This document shows positions 1 to 10,909 of a DNA stretch of 64,000 nucleotides, in pieces. The position numbers and the translations under genes are program-made. A model generated the notes under the pieces. The model was not told the DNA's origin, did not search any database, and saw only the letters and a list, made by a program, of their open reading frames with translations. The stretch comes from Lonicera japonica (Eukaryota; Streptophyta; Magnoliopsida; Dipsacales; Caprifoliaceae): positions 19,821,511 through 19,885,510 of the forward strand of contig CM038467.1 of the NCBI GenBank assembly GCA_021464415.1. The letters are read 5' to 3'. How positions within the stretch are numbered: position 1 is the stretch's first letter; the number at the start of each line of letters is the position of its first letter.

Positions 1-500
1 AACCGGATAAGCACCGGTATATAAATGCTTGTTATATATTATTGCACAGGCCCATGAAAATATGGGATGCCATAAATCTCGTTACCAGTGCACTGACCCA
101 TGGTAAGGTGGGGTGCATTTGCGGGTAGTATATTCCTTCTAGTACCGGTATTAGGTCGAGGAGGATGAGGAGGTGGGTGGATTGTGTTATGAGCGGTACA
201 ATAGAATTGTACATTGGGATATGGTTGTTTGAGGTAGTCAGTATGCCGGGGCAGACCAACTTATTTTTAATTGTATAAATTATTGACTATTTTTCAAGCT
301 GAACTTTTATAACTATTGTTCTATAACATGAAGCTTGTAGAAATTGGTTTTTTGCATATGCATTGCATTTTTCCCTTCCCTTATGGTTCTCACTGGGCCA
401 GCATTGGCTTATTCCATCGTTTTTCATTGCAGGTTCATCTTGTAGCGTTATGTTGGGTTCGCGGGGAAGAGTGCGGGGTTTTCGTAGTCCTCTGATACCA
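1..500 (-). mobile_element. Possible LTR-retrotransposon leader with tRNA-iMet primer site (fragment)
   Basis: On the minus strand positions 500-489 read TGGTATCAGAGG, which matches 11 of 12 bases of the usual initiator-Met tRNA primer-binding site of plant LTR retrotransposons. The sequence next to it at 502 and above would then be the end of a 5' LTR, and the minus-strand sequence below 489 the leader and start of gag. Minus-strand reading frames there are open for 60-90 codons but I recognise no gag motif. No second LTR is visible and the window edge cuts the region. A chance 11-base match is the main alternative. Confidence 0.3.
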
Positions 501-844
501 TTGGTCATATGTAGTATTTTTTCTAGTTGTTGGGCATTGACCGCATGTATCATGTGTCAATTTAATTTGTAAATAGATAATTTGTAATTATTTTTACTTT
601 GAAAAACAATTGGGATTTTTATTATAATATTTTTCTTTTCCATGAAAGATTTGAACTTGTAAAGTTGTATTCTTTAAATTTTTCAACATGATTGGTATTT
701 TGTATATACAGAGGCATCATGCCAAATTTTCGTGAAATTTTAGAATTTTAAATGATATTGCGTTTAATCTTATTAATTTGCCTATATTTTTAGCTGTTAT
801 TAGAGACAGCATCCGTTAACGCCTGCTTTTAAAAGGAAGGTTAT

Positions 845-1181
845 TATAAGATTCATTCTCCACGCCTCTTAAAATGACACAAAGGAAAATGACTAACACT
901 TCTCTTGAATAAATTGAAATTAATAGGAAGCGAGTTGATCCATACCTGCCAAAGAAAGTTCTTGATTTTAGTAGGAATTAGTAACTTCCAAATATTTCGA
1001 ACCCAACCAATAGAACCTTGAGAGCTCTCCCCTGCCATCCATTACACCTAACCGAGTCTCTAATAGATTTAATAACCCGATACCCACTTATAACAATATA
1101 CCGTCGAAATCGATCACAAAGCCAATTCATATTATCCTCCATACCCATATTATTACACGGCATATTACAAATAAAATCCAT
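845..1181 (-). mobile_element. LINE fragment, reverse-transcriptase zinc-binding (zf-RVT) region
   Basis: The minus strand encodes WKLLIPTKIKNFLWQVW followed by LPINFNLFKR and a PLCHFKRRG stretch. This is the layout of the zinc-binding segment downstream of reverse transcriptase in plant LINEs and related non-LTR pseudogenes (W-K-x-PxKxxxFLW, then LPTxxNLxxR, then C-x2-C). A neighbouring frame up to 1181 carries more of the same region, so at least one frameshift is present. It is a dead fragment with no start or tail. Confidence 0.5.
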
Positions 1182-1241
1182 ATTTTCGAGTAAAAAATAA
1201 ATATTTTATTAAGTCAACGTTCTAAACACTAAACAAAAGTA

Positions 1242-2351
1242 AAGTAAACTAAGCAAATGGCCCCTAAATTATTGATATTGTCTCACTTTGGCCCTCAAAA
1301 AAAAATTGCCTTATTTAAATATTTAAACTATTCACCAAGTTTCAAATTGTCTCATCCGTCTAATTTAGGCATTAACATAGACGGAATCAAGGACAAAATT
1401 GTCATTTCAATTAGATATTTTTTAAAACATAATTTTATTTAGATTTAAAAAATTATTATGAAGGAAAAATAAAAAAAATAAAAAAAAAACGAAAATGAAC
1501 AGAGAGAGATCCACGGACCAAAAAGCCTTGATTTAATGGCTGAAGCGAAAGCGAAGGATAAGGATGATGAATCATTCGAAGATTTCACCTTCGCATCTTT
1601 CCCCAATTAATCCCTTCACACCAAAACCACCACCGATGATGACACCGACAAATGGGGCGATTTCATCATATCTTCGCTCAGATCCGAGCTTCCCATGCAC
1701 TGCACTGTCCGCCGGCCAAATATCATATCGCAATAATAATAATCAATGGGTTAAGACAAAAAGAGCTTTGCCTCTTATCCTTATTTGGCGGCGAGGAAGA
1801 AGAATGATTCTTATGTTATTATTGATGCATCGAGATGCGTCAGCTGGTGATGTGAAGGTAAAGCACCCTTTTATCGATAAATTTAATAATAATAAGTAAT
1901 TGAAATCTAAAAATGGGTTTGATGATATTATCACAAATCTGTATGGGTTAATTTTGGTGCCGAGGAAAATGGTTTTAATGATATTATGCCTTTGCAAAAA
2001 TAATCAGTGGGTTAATTGATGAAGAAGAATGATGATGATAAATGGAAGAATAAATGATGATAAGAAAGAACGAAAGAGTGGAGGGGAGGTAGGGAGGAGG
2101 TGGTAGTGGTGGGAAGAAGGTAGGTGTCTCTCTCTTTATTCTTTTTCCTTTCTTTTATAATATTTTTTAAAAATTATCTAATTAAAATGACAATTTTGCC
2201 CTTGATTCCGTCCAAGTTAATGCTCAAGTTGGACGAAAAGGATAATTTGAAACTCGGTGAATAGTTCAAGTATTTAAGTCAGGCAAATTTTTGTTTGAGG
2301 GCCAAAATGGGACAATATCAATAGTTCAGAGGCCATTTGCGTAGTTTACTT
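1242..2351. mobile_element. Pack-MULE (Mutator-like element) with about 200-bp terminal inverted repeats
   Basis: The left end (AAGTAAACTA, 1242) and right end (TAGTTTACTT, ending 2351) are inverted copies, and the inverted similarity continues inward for about 200 bp (about 1242-1440 against 2155-2351). The element is flanked by an exact 9-bp direct repeat ACAAAAGTA at 1233-1241 and 2352-2360. Long TIRs with a 9-bp target duplication are diagnostic of Mutator-like elements. The interior encodes no transposase and holds a host-like coding scrap at 1536-1700, so it is a non-autonomous Pack-MULE. The perfect target duplication and well-matched TIRs suggest a fairly recent insertion. Confidence 0.85.
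1536..1700 (+). pseudogene. Captured 5' exon fragment inside the Pack-MULE
   Basis: Beginning at ATG 1536 the frame reads MAEAKAKDKDDESFEDFTFASFPN, reaches a TAA at 1608-1610, and continues in the same frame with an acidic, Thr-rich stretch and DKWGDFI. Separated acidic blocks of the form ESFxDFTFAS and DxWGDF look like the N-terminus of a small plant protein of unknown function. The in-frame stop shows that it is not an intact gene. Transcription from the MULE terminus remains possible. I do not assign a parent gene. Confidence 0.4.
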
Positions 2352-2526
2352 ACAAAAGTAATAAATCACTAACTTTCATAGTCAAATTGTGAATAAAGAT
2401 GCAAAAAGACAACGGTTTAGAAGTTAGCAGCCTCGAAAGTCAGTGATCAGGCCAAACCAAAACAGAGCGCATGTTCCTAATTTACCATCTAGAACCTTTT
2501 CAAGCACATAAGGCGCATAAAAAATG

Positions 2527-2934
2527 GGCAGTGTTATTTACACCCACAATTTATGTCGCAAATACCCCCGAAAGTAAATTTCTAATTACTAACACCCCCA
2601 TAAGACTCGCCTAATGAGAGGTGAGTGCAGATGCACACACTCGCTTCACTTGGGAAGAGTTTGTTTGTAATAACTCACCTAACATCAAGCAATGAATTAT
2701 TAAAGTATTTTTCAAATAAGACCCGCTTAATGAAAAGTGAGTCCACTTACATAAACTCGGTTTATATGAAGAGAGTGTGTTGCTAAACACTTACCTAACA
2801 TCATGCAATGAAAGGAGGTATTCGTGAAAAATAAAGTGGTGTTAAAATGTGTTTTTAGTTAAATTTCTGAAGGGGTGTTTGTGACAATTTTTTTTTTTTT
2901 TTGGGGGGGGGGGGGAGGTAAATAACACCACCTT
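2527..2934. mobile_element. Short TIR element (MITE-like), family unresolved
   Basis: The left end has GTGTTATTTACACCC and the right end is its degenerate inverted copy, GGTAAATAACACC. The next 60 bp inward, with CAAATACCCCC on one side and GGGGTGTTTGTG on the other, also match in inverted orientation. The right arm contains a T14-G14 homopolymer run. There is no coding content. I found no clean target duplication, so the superfamily is not assigned. Confidence 0.45.
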
Positions 2935-3149
2935 AAAAAATACTCATCCAAATTACCAATGCACCACCCGGTCTACCTGCTTCCTAAAAGACGAAGTCGG
3001 GAAATATTCTGGCTTCGAAATTATTGAGAATTTGAGATGATCTAGGAAAATAACATAAATAGCATTGGGCTTTACGTTTATAGGCTTAACAAGAAATAAT
3101 GATAGGCCCATCAAGAATATTACACCATATTTAACACATGCATGAGACT

Positions 3150-3350
3150 CTATGGGATTGTCCTAGTGGTTCAATAGGTTTCCGTGATGAACAATCTATT
3201 TAGCGAGAGATCGTGTATTCGAATTCATTTTAAAAGTTATAGAATAAGCTAATGTATTTGGTGAGCTTTTATCCATCTTATGCCATCTTTTTGTCAACCA
3301 TCTTTTTTTTATTTTTTGAGGTAAAATCCTTTGCCTCTAACAAAAAAAAA
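3150..3350 (+). mobile_element. SINE-like, tRNA-derived fragment
   Basis: A box-A-like GTCCTAGTGGTTCAATAGG is followed about 45 bp later by a box-B-like GTGTATTCGAATTC. The region ends near 3350 in an A-rich tail. This is the layout of tRNA-derived plant SINEs. The boxes are diverged and no target duplication was found. Confidence 0.3.
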
Positions 3351-4900
3351 ACAAAATTCATTAAAAAAATCAAAAAGTATGACTTCATCTTATAAAATCT
3401 CTCCATTTATTTTTCATCTTTTTATATAAATTAAATTTTTTATTCTATTTTGTTATTTTACTATCTAACAGAGGCTAAACTTCCTCAATGAGCAAACTTT
3501 TATAAACCTAACAAGAAATACCTACTCCTATATTAAAAATAATATTTTTTCAAAGTTCATAAAATTTGACACATCAATTAAAAAGCTCTAACCTTTTTAT
3601 TTTGATGCAATCCAGGCAGATTAGTGCGCACCCTAACCATTTTATAAGGGAACTTTAATTTGCATTTTAACATTCTGAAAAGGTATTACTGTAGAACAAA
3701 ATAAATTTGGTGTGAGAATTCCAATAATTCTACCAAGATTCAGATTTAAAAGAAATTTTCAGAAGATGTCACTCTTGTGTCAAAAGAAGGAAACGAAAGT
3801 TACTTTCTCTATTTTATATTTTTAAGTTTTTAGTAAGGCGCAGAAGAAAAAAATCTTGTAAAAATTTGCTACGGATTTCAAAGATAAAATAATTAATACA
3901 TTACTTTTTCTGTCCAATTTCAAAAGAAAAAAGGCAATGAAGCCAAAAAGGTATTTGCAACCGTCCCACATCGTTATGCTTGGTTAAAACGCATTCCATA
4001 TTCGGTGATTAAAGGTTGGATCTTTTGGAGTTACTCTGAATTTGTGTATGCTATTTAACTGCTTGTGATGGATTGTTTGTTGCGTTCTAACTTAACTTAA
4101 TTATCTAATTTCAAAAAAAAAAATAAAAAAAAATACATTACTTTTTCATTATTCTCTAACATTCGATTCTCTCTGAACGATTTGGAAAAAAGTTTTAATT
4201 AATTTACTCTTATTTTCTCTCGTATTCTCTCTTTAAAAACTTCCTAAATCCTTTATCTCATATCCACTCTTTAAAAGCCTCATAAACAAAAGAAGGGGTA
4301 AATTTTCTCTTTCTTTCAATTCAAATTGAAACCCCAAACCATAGAATAGAGTAGGTGGATTGTGGTAATCCAAAAATCGAAATTAGGATAAGTTTAGTTT
4401 GGAGTGTGTCAATGTAAAATTAAATTAAACCAATTCATTAATATATAACTTAGATATAATATTACGTTACTATTAAAATAAAATTTACAAACTCTTTAGT
4501 AAAAATAAACTATTTGAACTATTATACATATTTAAATATATATTATTATTAATATAAGAGTTAATATTTTTAAATTAAAATAAATAGGAGTAATTATATA
4601 ATTATTATCCTTATCAAAATAATTATTATCAATTAATTAATTTATTCTTATTTTTTAAAACATGTAATATCCAAATAAAATTAAACTGAAAAATTTAGTT
4701 TAAATTTGAGGTTGAAAAATTAAAAAATCCAAAGCAAACCTTCTACTTTTTGTGACCTCCGACCAAACCACTGTGTTCGGTGGTCACAATCTTTAAACTT
4801 CTCTCTTTCCATCAAATTATTTTTTCTACTTTTTGGCACCCTATTTCTACAACCTACTCCTTGCCCAAATTCCCATCACTACTTTCTTTCAACTGAAAAA
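3351..4900. other. AT-rich intergenic DNA upstream of the first carboxylesterase
   Basis: No credible gene is visible. An A-rich tail at 4101-4133 may mark the end of another retroposed fragment beginning near 3950. Just upstream of the carboxylesterase start, at 4750-4789, TGTGACC and GGTCACA form an imperfect inverted repeat that could be a regulatory dyad; this is a guess from symmetry only. Confidence 0.4.
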
Positions 4901-5676
4901 ATGGACTCCGAGGTAACCCACGACTACCACCCCTTCTTTCGCGTATACAAAGACGGCCACATTGAGCGATTCATCGGCACCCCCTTCGTCCCCGCAACGG
5001 ACGATTCCACCGTCGCTGTCCGATCCAAAGACGTCGTCATCTCGAACGAACCCAAAGTCTCCGCCCGCATATTCCTCCCCAAAACTGTCACCCCCAATCA
5101 AAAACTTCCCCTCCTTGTCTACGTCCACGGCGGCGCCTTCTCGATCGAATCCGCCTTATCCTCCCTCTACTACCACTACCTGACGTCACTTGTCGCCGAT
5201 TCAAATGTTGTGGTCGTCTCCGTCGAGTACCGATTAGCTCCCGAGCACCCCATCCCCGCCTGCTACGACGACACGTGGACTGCGATGGAGTGGACGGACC
5301 GGCATTCGAACGGGCAAGGTCCCGACCTGTGGCTAAACGAACACGCGGACTTCAACCGGTATGCCGTGAACGTTCAATATTTCTTAATAATATCTGCAGC
5401 TAAACACAAAATTAATAATAATTGAGACGTCTAACCAAGCCCCGCCAGCCAATTAGAGCGTGGGGGTTGTTGCAGGGCGCCCGCACTAATAGGAAATTTT
5501 GGGGTTTTTTAACTTATATTTAATATTAATTTATTTATAACCAACATTGGTTTTGGGTTACGATCCCAATTTAATTGTGGAGTTGGGGCTAATTTGTTCC
5601 TGAAGTGAATATGGTTTAAGGTGTTGTTTATAATACCACTTAAATTTGTTTGTTAGCAAAATAAAAATAAAAATTA

Positions 5677-7089
5677 GGGCAATTGGACATAATGGTCCAT
5701 TCTAATAATAACTTAATTATAAAAGAAAACTTACAAATTAGCCGTGTAAATTAAGAATACTATAAAAAATATATATTAATACCCCTTCCTTATACTCCCT
5801 CAGATTCAATTTAATTGTCACACTTTGAAAAAACTAGGAGTTAAGGAGACATAATGATTACTTCAAGAGAAAATACTTTATTTTAAAAAATGTTCTTTAT
5901 TTTTCTTCTCATAAAAAAAGGTGGCGGGATCCAAAATAAAAAAGTGTGGGAAACTTAATGAGTAATATTGAAAACAAAAAAATTGTTATGATTAATGACA
6001 TACTAAATGTGAAAAGTGGACAACTATTTTGGAACATCTATAAATAGAATAGTGGATAATTAAATTGGGACGGAATGAGTAACATCTCACGTCTCATCAG
6101 AATTAGTGCTAAATCTGTTTTAGCACCAATGATGCTAAATCTGTTTAAGTACCATTTCTTATAACATCTCACGTTTCATTAGAATTTGCCCTAAATCTGT
6201 TTTTATCACTAATACAAAACATAGAATTACATTGGTGCTAAAATGATTTTAGCACCAATACAACACAGAGAACAACATTGTTGCTAAAATAGTTTTAGCA
6301 CCTGTACAAAATAGAGAACAACAAAATTCACCATTTGTACTAAAACCACATTGATGTGTATTATTGGATGAGTGTTAAATCTATTTTAGTGTCAATAGTG
6401 CTAAAACATTTGTGCTAAAATGGTTTTAGCATTAATAGAAAACAGAGAACAACAAAATTGATAAGATTATCAACCACTCAATTTATATATATATATATAT
6501 GTAGAGAGAGGGAGATGAAGGTGTTTTAGATCGAGCAGTTGGTCTACATCATCTAGTGCTGCTTCACTTTCTTGGTGAAATAAAAAAAAGAAGAGTAATG
6601 GAAGGGAAGGCAGCAATGGAACAAAAAAATGAAGTAAAATCTGAAGAAACAAGAAAAGTAGAAGAGAAAGACAAGGCAAAGACAGAAGTGGCAGTGCCAC
6701 TTATGGGTGAAAGTAATGAGGGATAACATAACAAAATGATTGTTATGAGAGCCTTTGTTGAAAAGCGTGATCAATCGATCAACAAAACACATTCTCTCTC
6801 CCTCTCTCTACACACATATATATATATATATGTATATGGATCGACGTACTGCGGGAGGGGTTGAAAGAAAGAGACGAGAGTGAGTGAGCGAGAGAGAGAG
6901 GGAGGCAATATTTAGGGTATTTTTGTCTATCAACATTTATCATTTTTCTTAAAATAAATTAATATTACGAAAAGTGTCCTTATTATAAAATCAAATTATA
7001 AAATTAGTACTACTTCCCCTTATTAAAAATGAGTTCGTCCTTAGAGTTATAAAACATTACAGGAGTGAGACCCTATAACCCATTATCTC
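5677..7089. mobile_element. MULE-type element with palindrome array, inside the carboxylesterase intron
   Basis: Both ends are homologous to the element at 18409-19651. The left side shares GCAATT, ATAATGG, CATTCTAATAATAA and AATTAAG. The right side shares the long block from TTTTTGTCTATCAAC to CCCATTATCTC. Copy two has a clear 9-bp target duplication, which assigns the pair to Mutator-like elements; here no clean duplication remains. The interior differs from copy two. It has an array of palindromic GTGCTAAA units (6105-6450) and a different gene-like segment, with a 42-codon plus-strand frame at 6598-6726 rich in Lys and Glu whose origin I do not recognise. Confidence 0.65.
6105..6450. repeat. 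Array of palindromic GTGCTAAA / TTTAGCAC units
   Basis: Short inverted repeats such as GGTGCTAAAATG joined to ATTTTAGCACC recur several times at irregular spacing, separated by CAATACAACACAGAGAACAACA-type spacers. The same design with a slightly different core is found in the sister MULE at 18555-19105, so the array belongs to the transposon and not to captured host DNA. A role as transposase binding sites is an inference from subterminal repeats of other DNA transposons. Confidence 0.6.
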
Positions 7090-7424
7090 AAAAAAGTAAG
7101 TGCCTAACTTAATTTTTTCCACTTAAAACTAAAAAATTTCATCTAAAGTTTTAAGTGGTATTTTTTTTATTTAAAACTGAAAACTTAATTTTAAAAAGTG
7201 TAAAATACCTATTTTATCATCTTAAATTTAAATAAATTACTATACTGTTCAGCAACCCTTTAACTTTACTTTTAATACTTTTGGGCATAATTGTTATGCT
7301 AAAAAAATTTAAAATTTCATATATGATATATTCAAACAAATAACATTTTTTCATATACAATTTTCAAGAATTAAACAAACAATTTTTTTAATTTCATGTT
7401 TTTTTTTTATCAAACGCTACCTAA
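7090..7424. mobile_element. Tourist-like MITE, same family as 13704-14040, inverted
   Basis: The sequence CACTTAAAACTAAAAAATTT, then AGTTTTAAGTGGT, then ACTGAAAACTTAATT matches the element at 13704-14040 in opposite orientation. The right end reads ATCAAACGCTACC followed by TAA. The left end abuts the MULE terminus and appears clipped. No coding content. Confidence 0.5.
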
Positions 7425-8129
7425 GTTATAAAAGAAAATTATTTGAAAGTGTGTAAAAGTTGGTTTGGAATCGTATGATTTAAAAATATATATATTAATT
7501 TATTCCTACATGTACATGTTTTGTGTGTATAAATGTAATATATTAATTTGAGAAAAAATGTTTAAAACTAAGAAATATTAGTTTGATGGTTAAAGTTAAA
7601 AATAAGCTTTTTATGAACTAGGGTTCAAATCATGTAATTAGGAACTTTTGCAATTTTTTTTTATCAACATCATGAAATTTAATAATAAAAACTTACAACA
7701 AAGTAATTTTATTAATTTTGATTTGTAAATTAATTATTTGATATTAATATTAAATTAAAATTTGTTATTTTTCTAGTAACTTTTTTAAAAAAATCTTACC
7801 CTTTATTTTAAATTTTAGATCCTGAGTGTTGTTGCATTCAAGGGCCGAGAGTTTTAATAATCGAAACAACCAATGGCCCCATTATTTATAGAGTTAACAA
7901 TGCCACAGAACAAAAGTTCCAATGGCCCTTGTACATGTCCAGCTGCATAACTCTCTTTTAAATTCTCTTATTTCCTCTACCAAAGTACATTTTTTTGAAA
8001 AACAACAAAAAAATTAAAAAAATAGAATGACTTTGACGTGTTCGATTAGAAAATTGAATACAATTATTTAATTTCATTTAGACTCTTTGAGTATCTCGAA
8101 TGGTATAGTTAAAAACTTAAAATAATATC

Positions 8130-8774
8130 GGGTTTAGAAGAAGGGGCAGGACGAGGAGTTGACGGTGGCAGCGAGTGTGTGGCTTGAATCATTTCGATCT
8201 TTAATGGCAGAGGGTGAGGTGCAGCTTGTCCTTCGCGCAATGCCTTATAAGAAACTGAAGAGGGGATGCGATTAAGATTAATATCGATGCGGCCATTAAC
8301 CCATGTACTCTCAAGTCCGAGATTGGCATTATCTATCAAAATGAGCTAGGTGTAGTGATGGGAGTGGTGGCAAAGTCGGTTTTTGTAGCCCTAGGAGTGG
8401 AGGAGGCGGGGGCTCTCGCTCTCTTGGAAGGTTCAAGCTCGCTTAGAGATTAAGGGGCTCGAAAAGTTAAAATCGAGATCGATTCATTACGTATGGGGGG
8501 ATGTTCCATGCGAGCCCTCCCCCCTCCCTCTTGGCGGATGCAGGAGTGTTAATCTTGGATTGTTGAAACATAGCTAGTGCTTTTGATTTCATTATTTGTT
8601 CTCATATTTTTAGATCTTGCCAATCTAGCGGCTCATTTGATTGCTTGCAGTTGCAGTTAATTTATATTTTTCTTTGTCGTGGGGGAGCGATGTCTCTGAT
8701 TGGATTTCGTCTAGTGCTTTGGCTGAATTAATTTAATGCTTTAGTTTGCTTTCAAAAAAAAAATTAAAAAAAAA
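8130..8774 (+). mobile_element. 5'-truncated LINE: RNase H-like domain with poly(A) tail
   Basis: From about 8270 the frame reads KINIDAAINP, then GIIYQNELGVVMGVVAKS and LGVEEAGALALLEG, the start of the RNase H-like domain found at the C-terminus of many plant LINEs. A stop and frameshifts follow. In another frame the end reads SDVSDWISSSALAELI and a stop near 8733, followed by a poly(A) tract at 8754-8774. A truncated 5' end plus a 3' tail fits target-primed LINE insertion. It lies in sense orientation in the carboxylesterase intron. Confidence 0.65.
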
Positions 8775-9589
8775 TGGTATAATTAAAAAAATAATTATAA
8801 TCAATTTTAACTAAAAATACTATCCCAATAATATAATTAAATTTTAGCAACTTTTTAACTACTAACCAAATATATTTTTTTTATAATCAAAATTAAATAA
8901 TATTTTCTTCATTTTTTTTAAAACAAAATTCAAATTAATTAATTTATAACAAATCAATATAATTGACCTTACAAATTTGGTTATTAAAAAAAAATAGCCA
9001 TTGAGAAGGTCTACATTTAAATTTAACAATTTATTAAATGGATAATCTAAAATCATTTTGATTATTCAATTTTTGTTGTTTCATTGGAGATGCTCCTAGG
9101 TGAGCTTCGCTAATCCATCTCTCGGTGGATAAATAAGCTTTAGTGGGATAAATAATCTGTTCAAATATCCAATCTTAATGAATACAAAAGATAAGAATCC
9201 TCTTCTCCTGCAGGTTAAATGTAGTGCTAAAGACTTAGGTCTCCATTTATATTCTTCGCGTATTCTCTCCCATGGGATTATATGTAACACATCTCGAGAT
9301 GAATGTTGTGCATTATGAGATTTTATTTCTTTTAAAAATGATAATTTAGTCTAATCATCTCCATAAAAATATAATGGACCTAAAATAATTTCAATCCGTT
9401 GTCTTAGTTTAAAAGGGCGCACGAAGCTTGGGTGCATTAGAAATAAATTCCAACGGGAGGGATTCCTAGATTTCAATTTATATGTATTTATTCAAATGTA
9501 TGTGACTTCGTTTTATTGCTTTATTTCAAATCTATTTTAGAGTTTTGATTGGGTGTGTTGTATTATTTATTACATTAATTCCCCAATAG
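8775..9589. other. AT-rich remainder of the carboxylesterase intron
   Basis: No gene or clear repeat boundary is visible. A minus-strand frame at 9096-9290 has no recognisable motif. The pyrimidine-rich stretch and CCCCAATAG at 9581-9589 form the acceptor of exon 2. Confidence 0.4.
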
Positions 9590-10506
9590 GGTCTTCGTGG
9601 CCGGCGACAGTGCCGGAGCCAACATCTCTCACAATGTGATGGTCAAATATAGCAATGAAGGGCTGGGATCAGTAAAGATCTTGGGGATGGTATTGGTTCA
9701 TCCATACTTTGGGAATAAGAAAACCTGCTAAACTGTGGGAATATATTTGCCCCGATAGCACCGGGTTGGATGACCTGAGGTTGAATCCAGCTGCGCATCC
9801 GGGTTTGCTGGCCAAACTAGGAAAAATTAGGGTGCTGATTTGTACTGCAGAGAAGGATCATTTAAGGGACAGAGGATGGGATTATTATGAAGGTTTGAAA
9901 AAGAGTGGGTGGGGAGGTGAAGTGGAGATTGTGGAAACAGAAGGGGAAGATCACGTGTTTCACTTGTTTAATCCGAAGTGCGAGAAAGCTGGGGTCTTGA
10001 TGAAACTAGTTACTTCTTTTCTAAATGAGAAATAAGGTTGATGGGTCTATAGGGATAATGAATACGCCTGTGGGTTCTTCTCTTAATCAGAGTAATGCTT
10101 CTTCTTTGTTATGAGGCTGTTGTGTAATGTTTTATTTGTCTCGTTGGGATGGTTATTTATGTTACAAATAATTTGTTATGTACATTCATGTTTGTCCATG
10201 TTACAAATTAAACTTTTTTATATAACATTATTCACGTATCTGACAAATTAATTGTCGTATTTGTAAATTACAAAATTAAGACATTTTTTAAAATACATAT
10301 ACGTTCACTATGATGTGTCTATTTATATGCCCATTTTTTAATTCATAAAATATTGTATTTGAACACATTAGGTGTTGGCATAGTGAAAACATTATCGATT
10401 TTTCACCTATACTCAAGTTCAAGCTAAAAAAACTGCTTTCTTTCACCTTAGTCCCCGGACTTGGCTCATCTCCATTACTCTCGGTCCAATTCTGTTTAAG
10501 GCGATT

Positions 10507-10807
10507 TAGTTCGAGAATTAAATTGACAAATTTTTTCATTAAACTTGGTAGAGATTGTTTGTATAATAAATAAATCATGTCTACAAAATTTTATCAAGAA
10601 ATTCAAATTCAAAATGCGCGTAGTAAAATTTGATGTGTTTGTTCATTTTTTACCATTCAAATTTTAAATTACCATCTCACAAATTTCTAAATTTAATATT
10701 CTTTCTAAATTGAATCTTTTGATGAAATTTGTTGGAGATGATATACTAATCATAGATACATCGCTACTAAGTATTATAAAAAATTCATTTGTTTAATTCT
10801 CGAACTA
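10507..10807. mobile_element. Diverged MITE of the nested-palindrome family
   Basis: The ends TAGTTCGAGAATTAAA and TTTAATTCTCGAACTA are inverted copies. Each arm holds its own small inverted repeat around TTGATGAAATTTGTTGGAGATGAT or its complement. The same building block occurs in the elements at 21756-22144 and 41026-41429. This copy is the most decayed of the three. Confidence 0.5.
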
Positions 10808-10909
10808 GATCCTCTTAGACAAAATTGTACCGAAAAATAATGGAAATAAGCTAAGTCCTTAGTCCACCACCACGACACCATATGTATGAGTATACATGTA
10901 TATGCTTAT

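Larger units (their letters stand above)
4901..10035 (+). pseudogene. CXE: Plant carboxylesterase (CXE, alpha/beta-hydrolase), frameshifted second exon
   Basis: Exon 1 is 4901-5358 (ends AACCG, donor GTATGC) and exon 2 is 9590-10035 (after CCCCAATAG). The join gives RVFVAGDSAGAN. Family marks are the oxyanion motif HGGAF (residues 76-80), the YRLAPEHP motif, the nucleophile elbow GDSAG (Ser160), and in the 3' part EKDHLRDRGW with the catalytic Asp and EDHVFHLF with the catalytic His. Read straight through, the frame meets TAA at 9729-9731 after HPYFGNKKTC, leaving 199 residues with Ser but without Asp and His. The remainder (KLWEYICP onward) is open in the next frame. A net one-base change and a loss of roughly ten residues just after HPYF explain this. 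The intron is 4231 bp and carries a MULE, a MITE and a LINE end. Either a recent pseudogene or a base error in an otherwise normal gene of about 300 aa; the sister gene is at 23227-24755. Confidence 0.8.

Noticed and set aside
6470..6792. Hydrophobic minus-strand membrane protein in the first MULE copy
   Set aside because: The Leu/Phe-rich frames are complements of an A/G-rich stretch; the plus-strand 42-codon frame is at least as plausible and neither has a motif.
7575..7670. SINE with box B GGGTTCAAATC
   Set aside because: Only a box-B-like string and a weak box A; no tail or duplication, so not listed as a feature.
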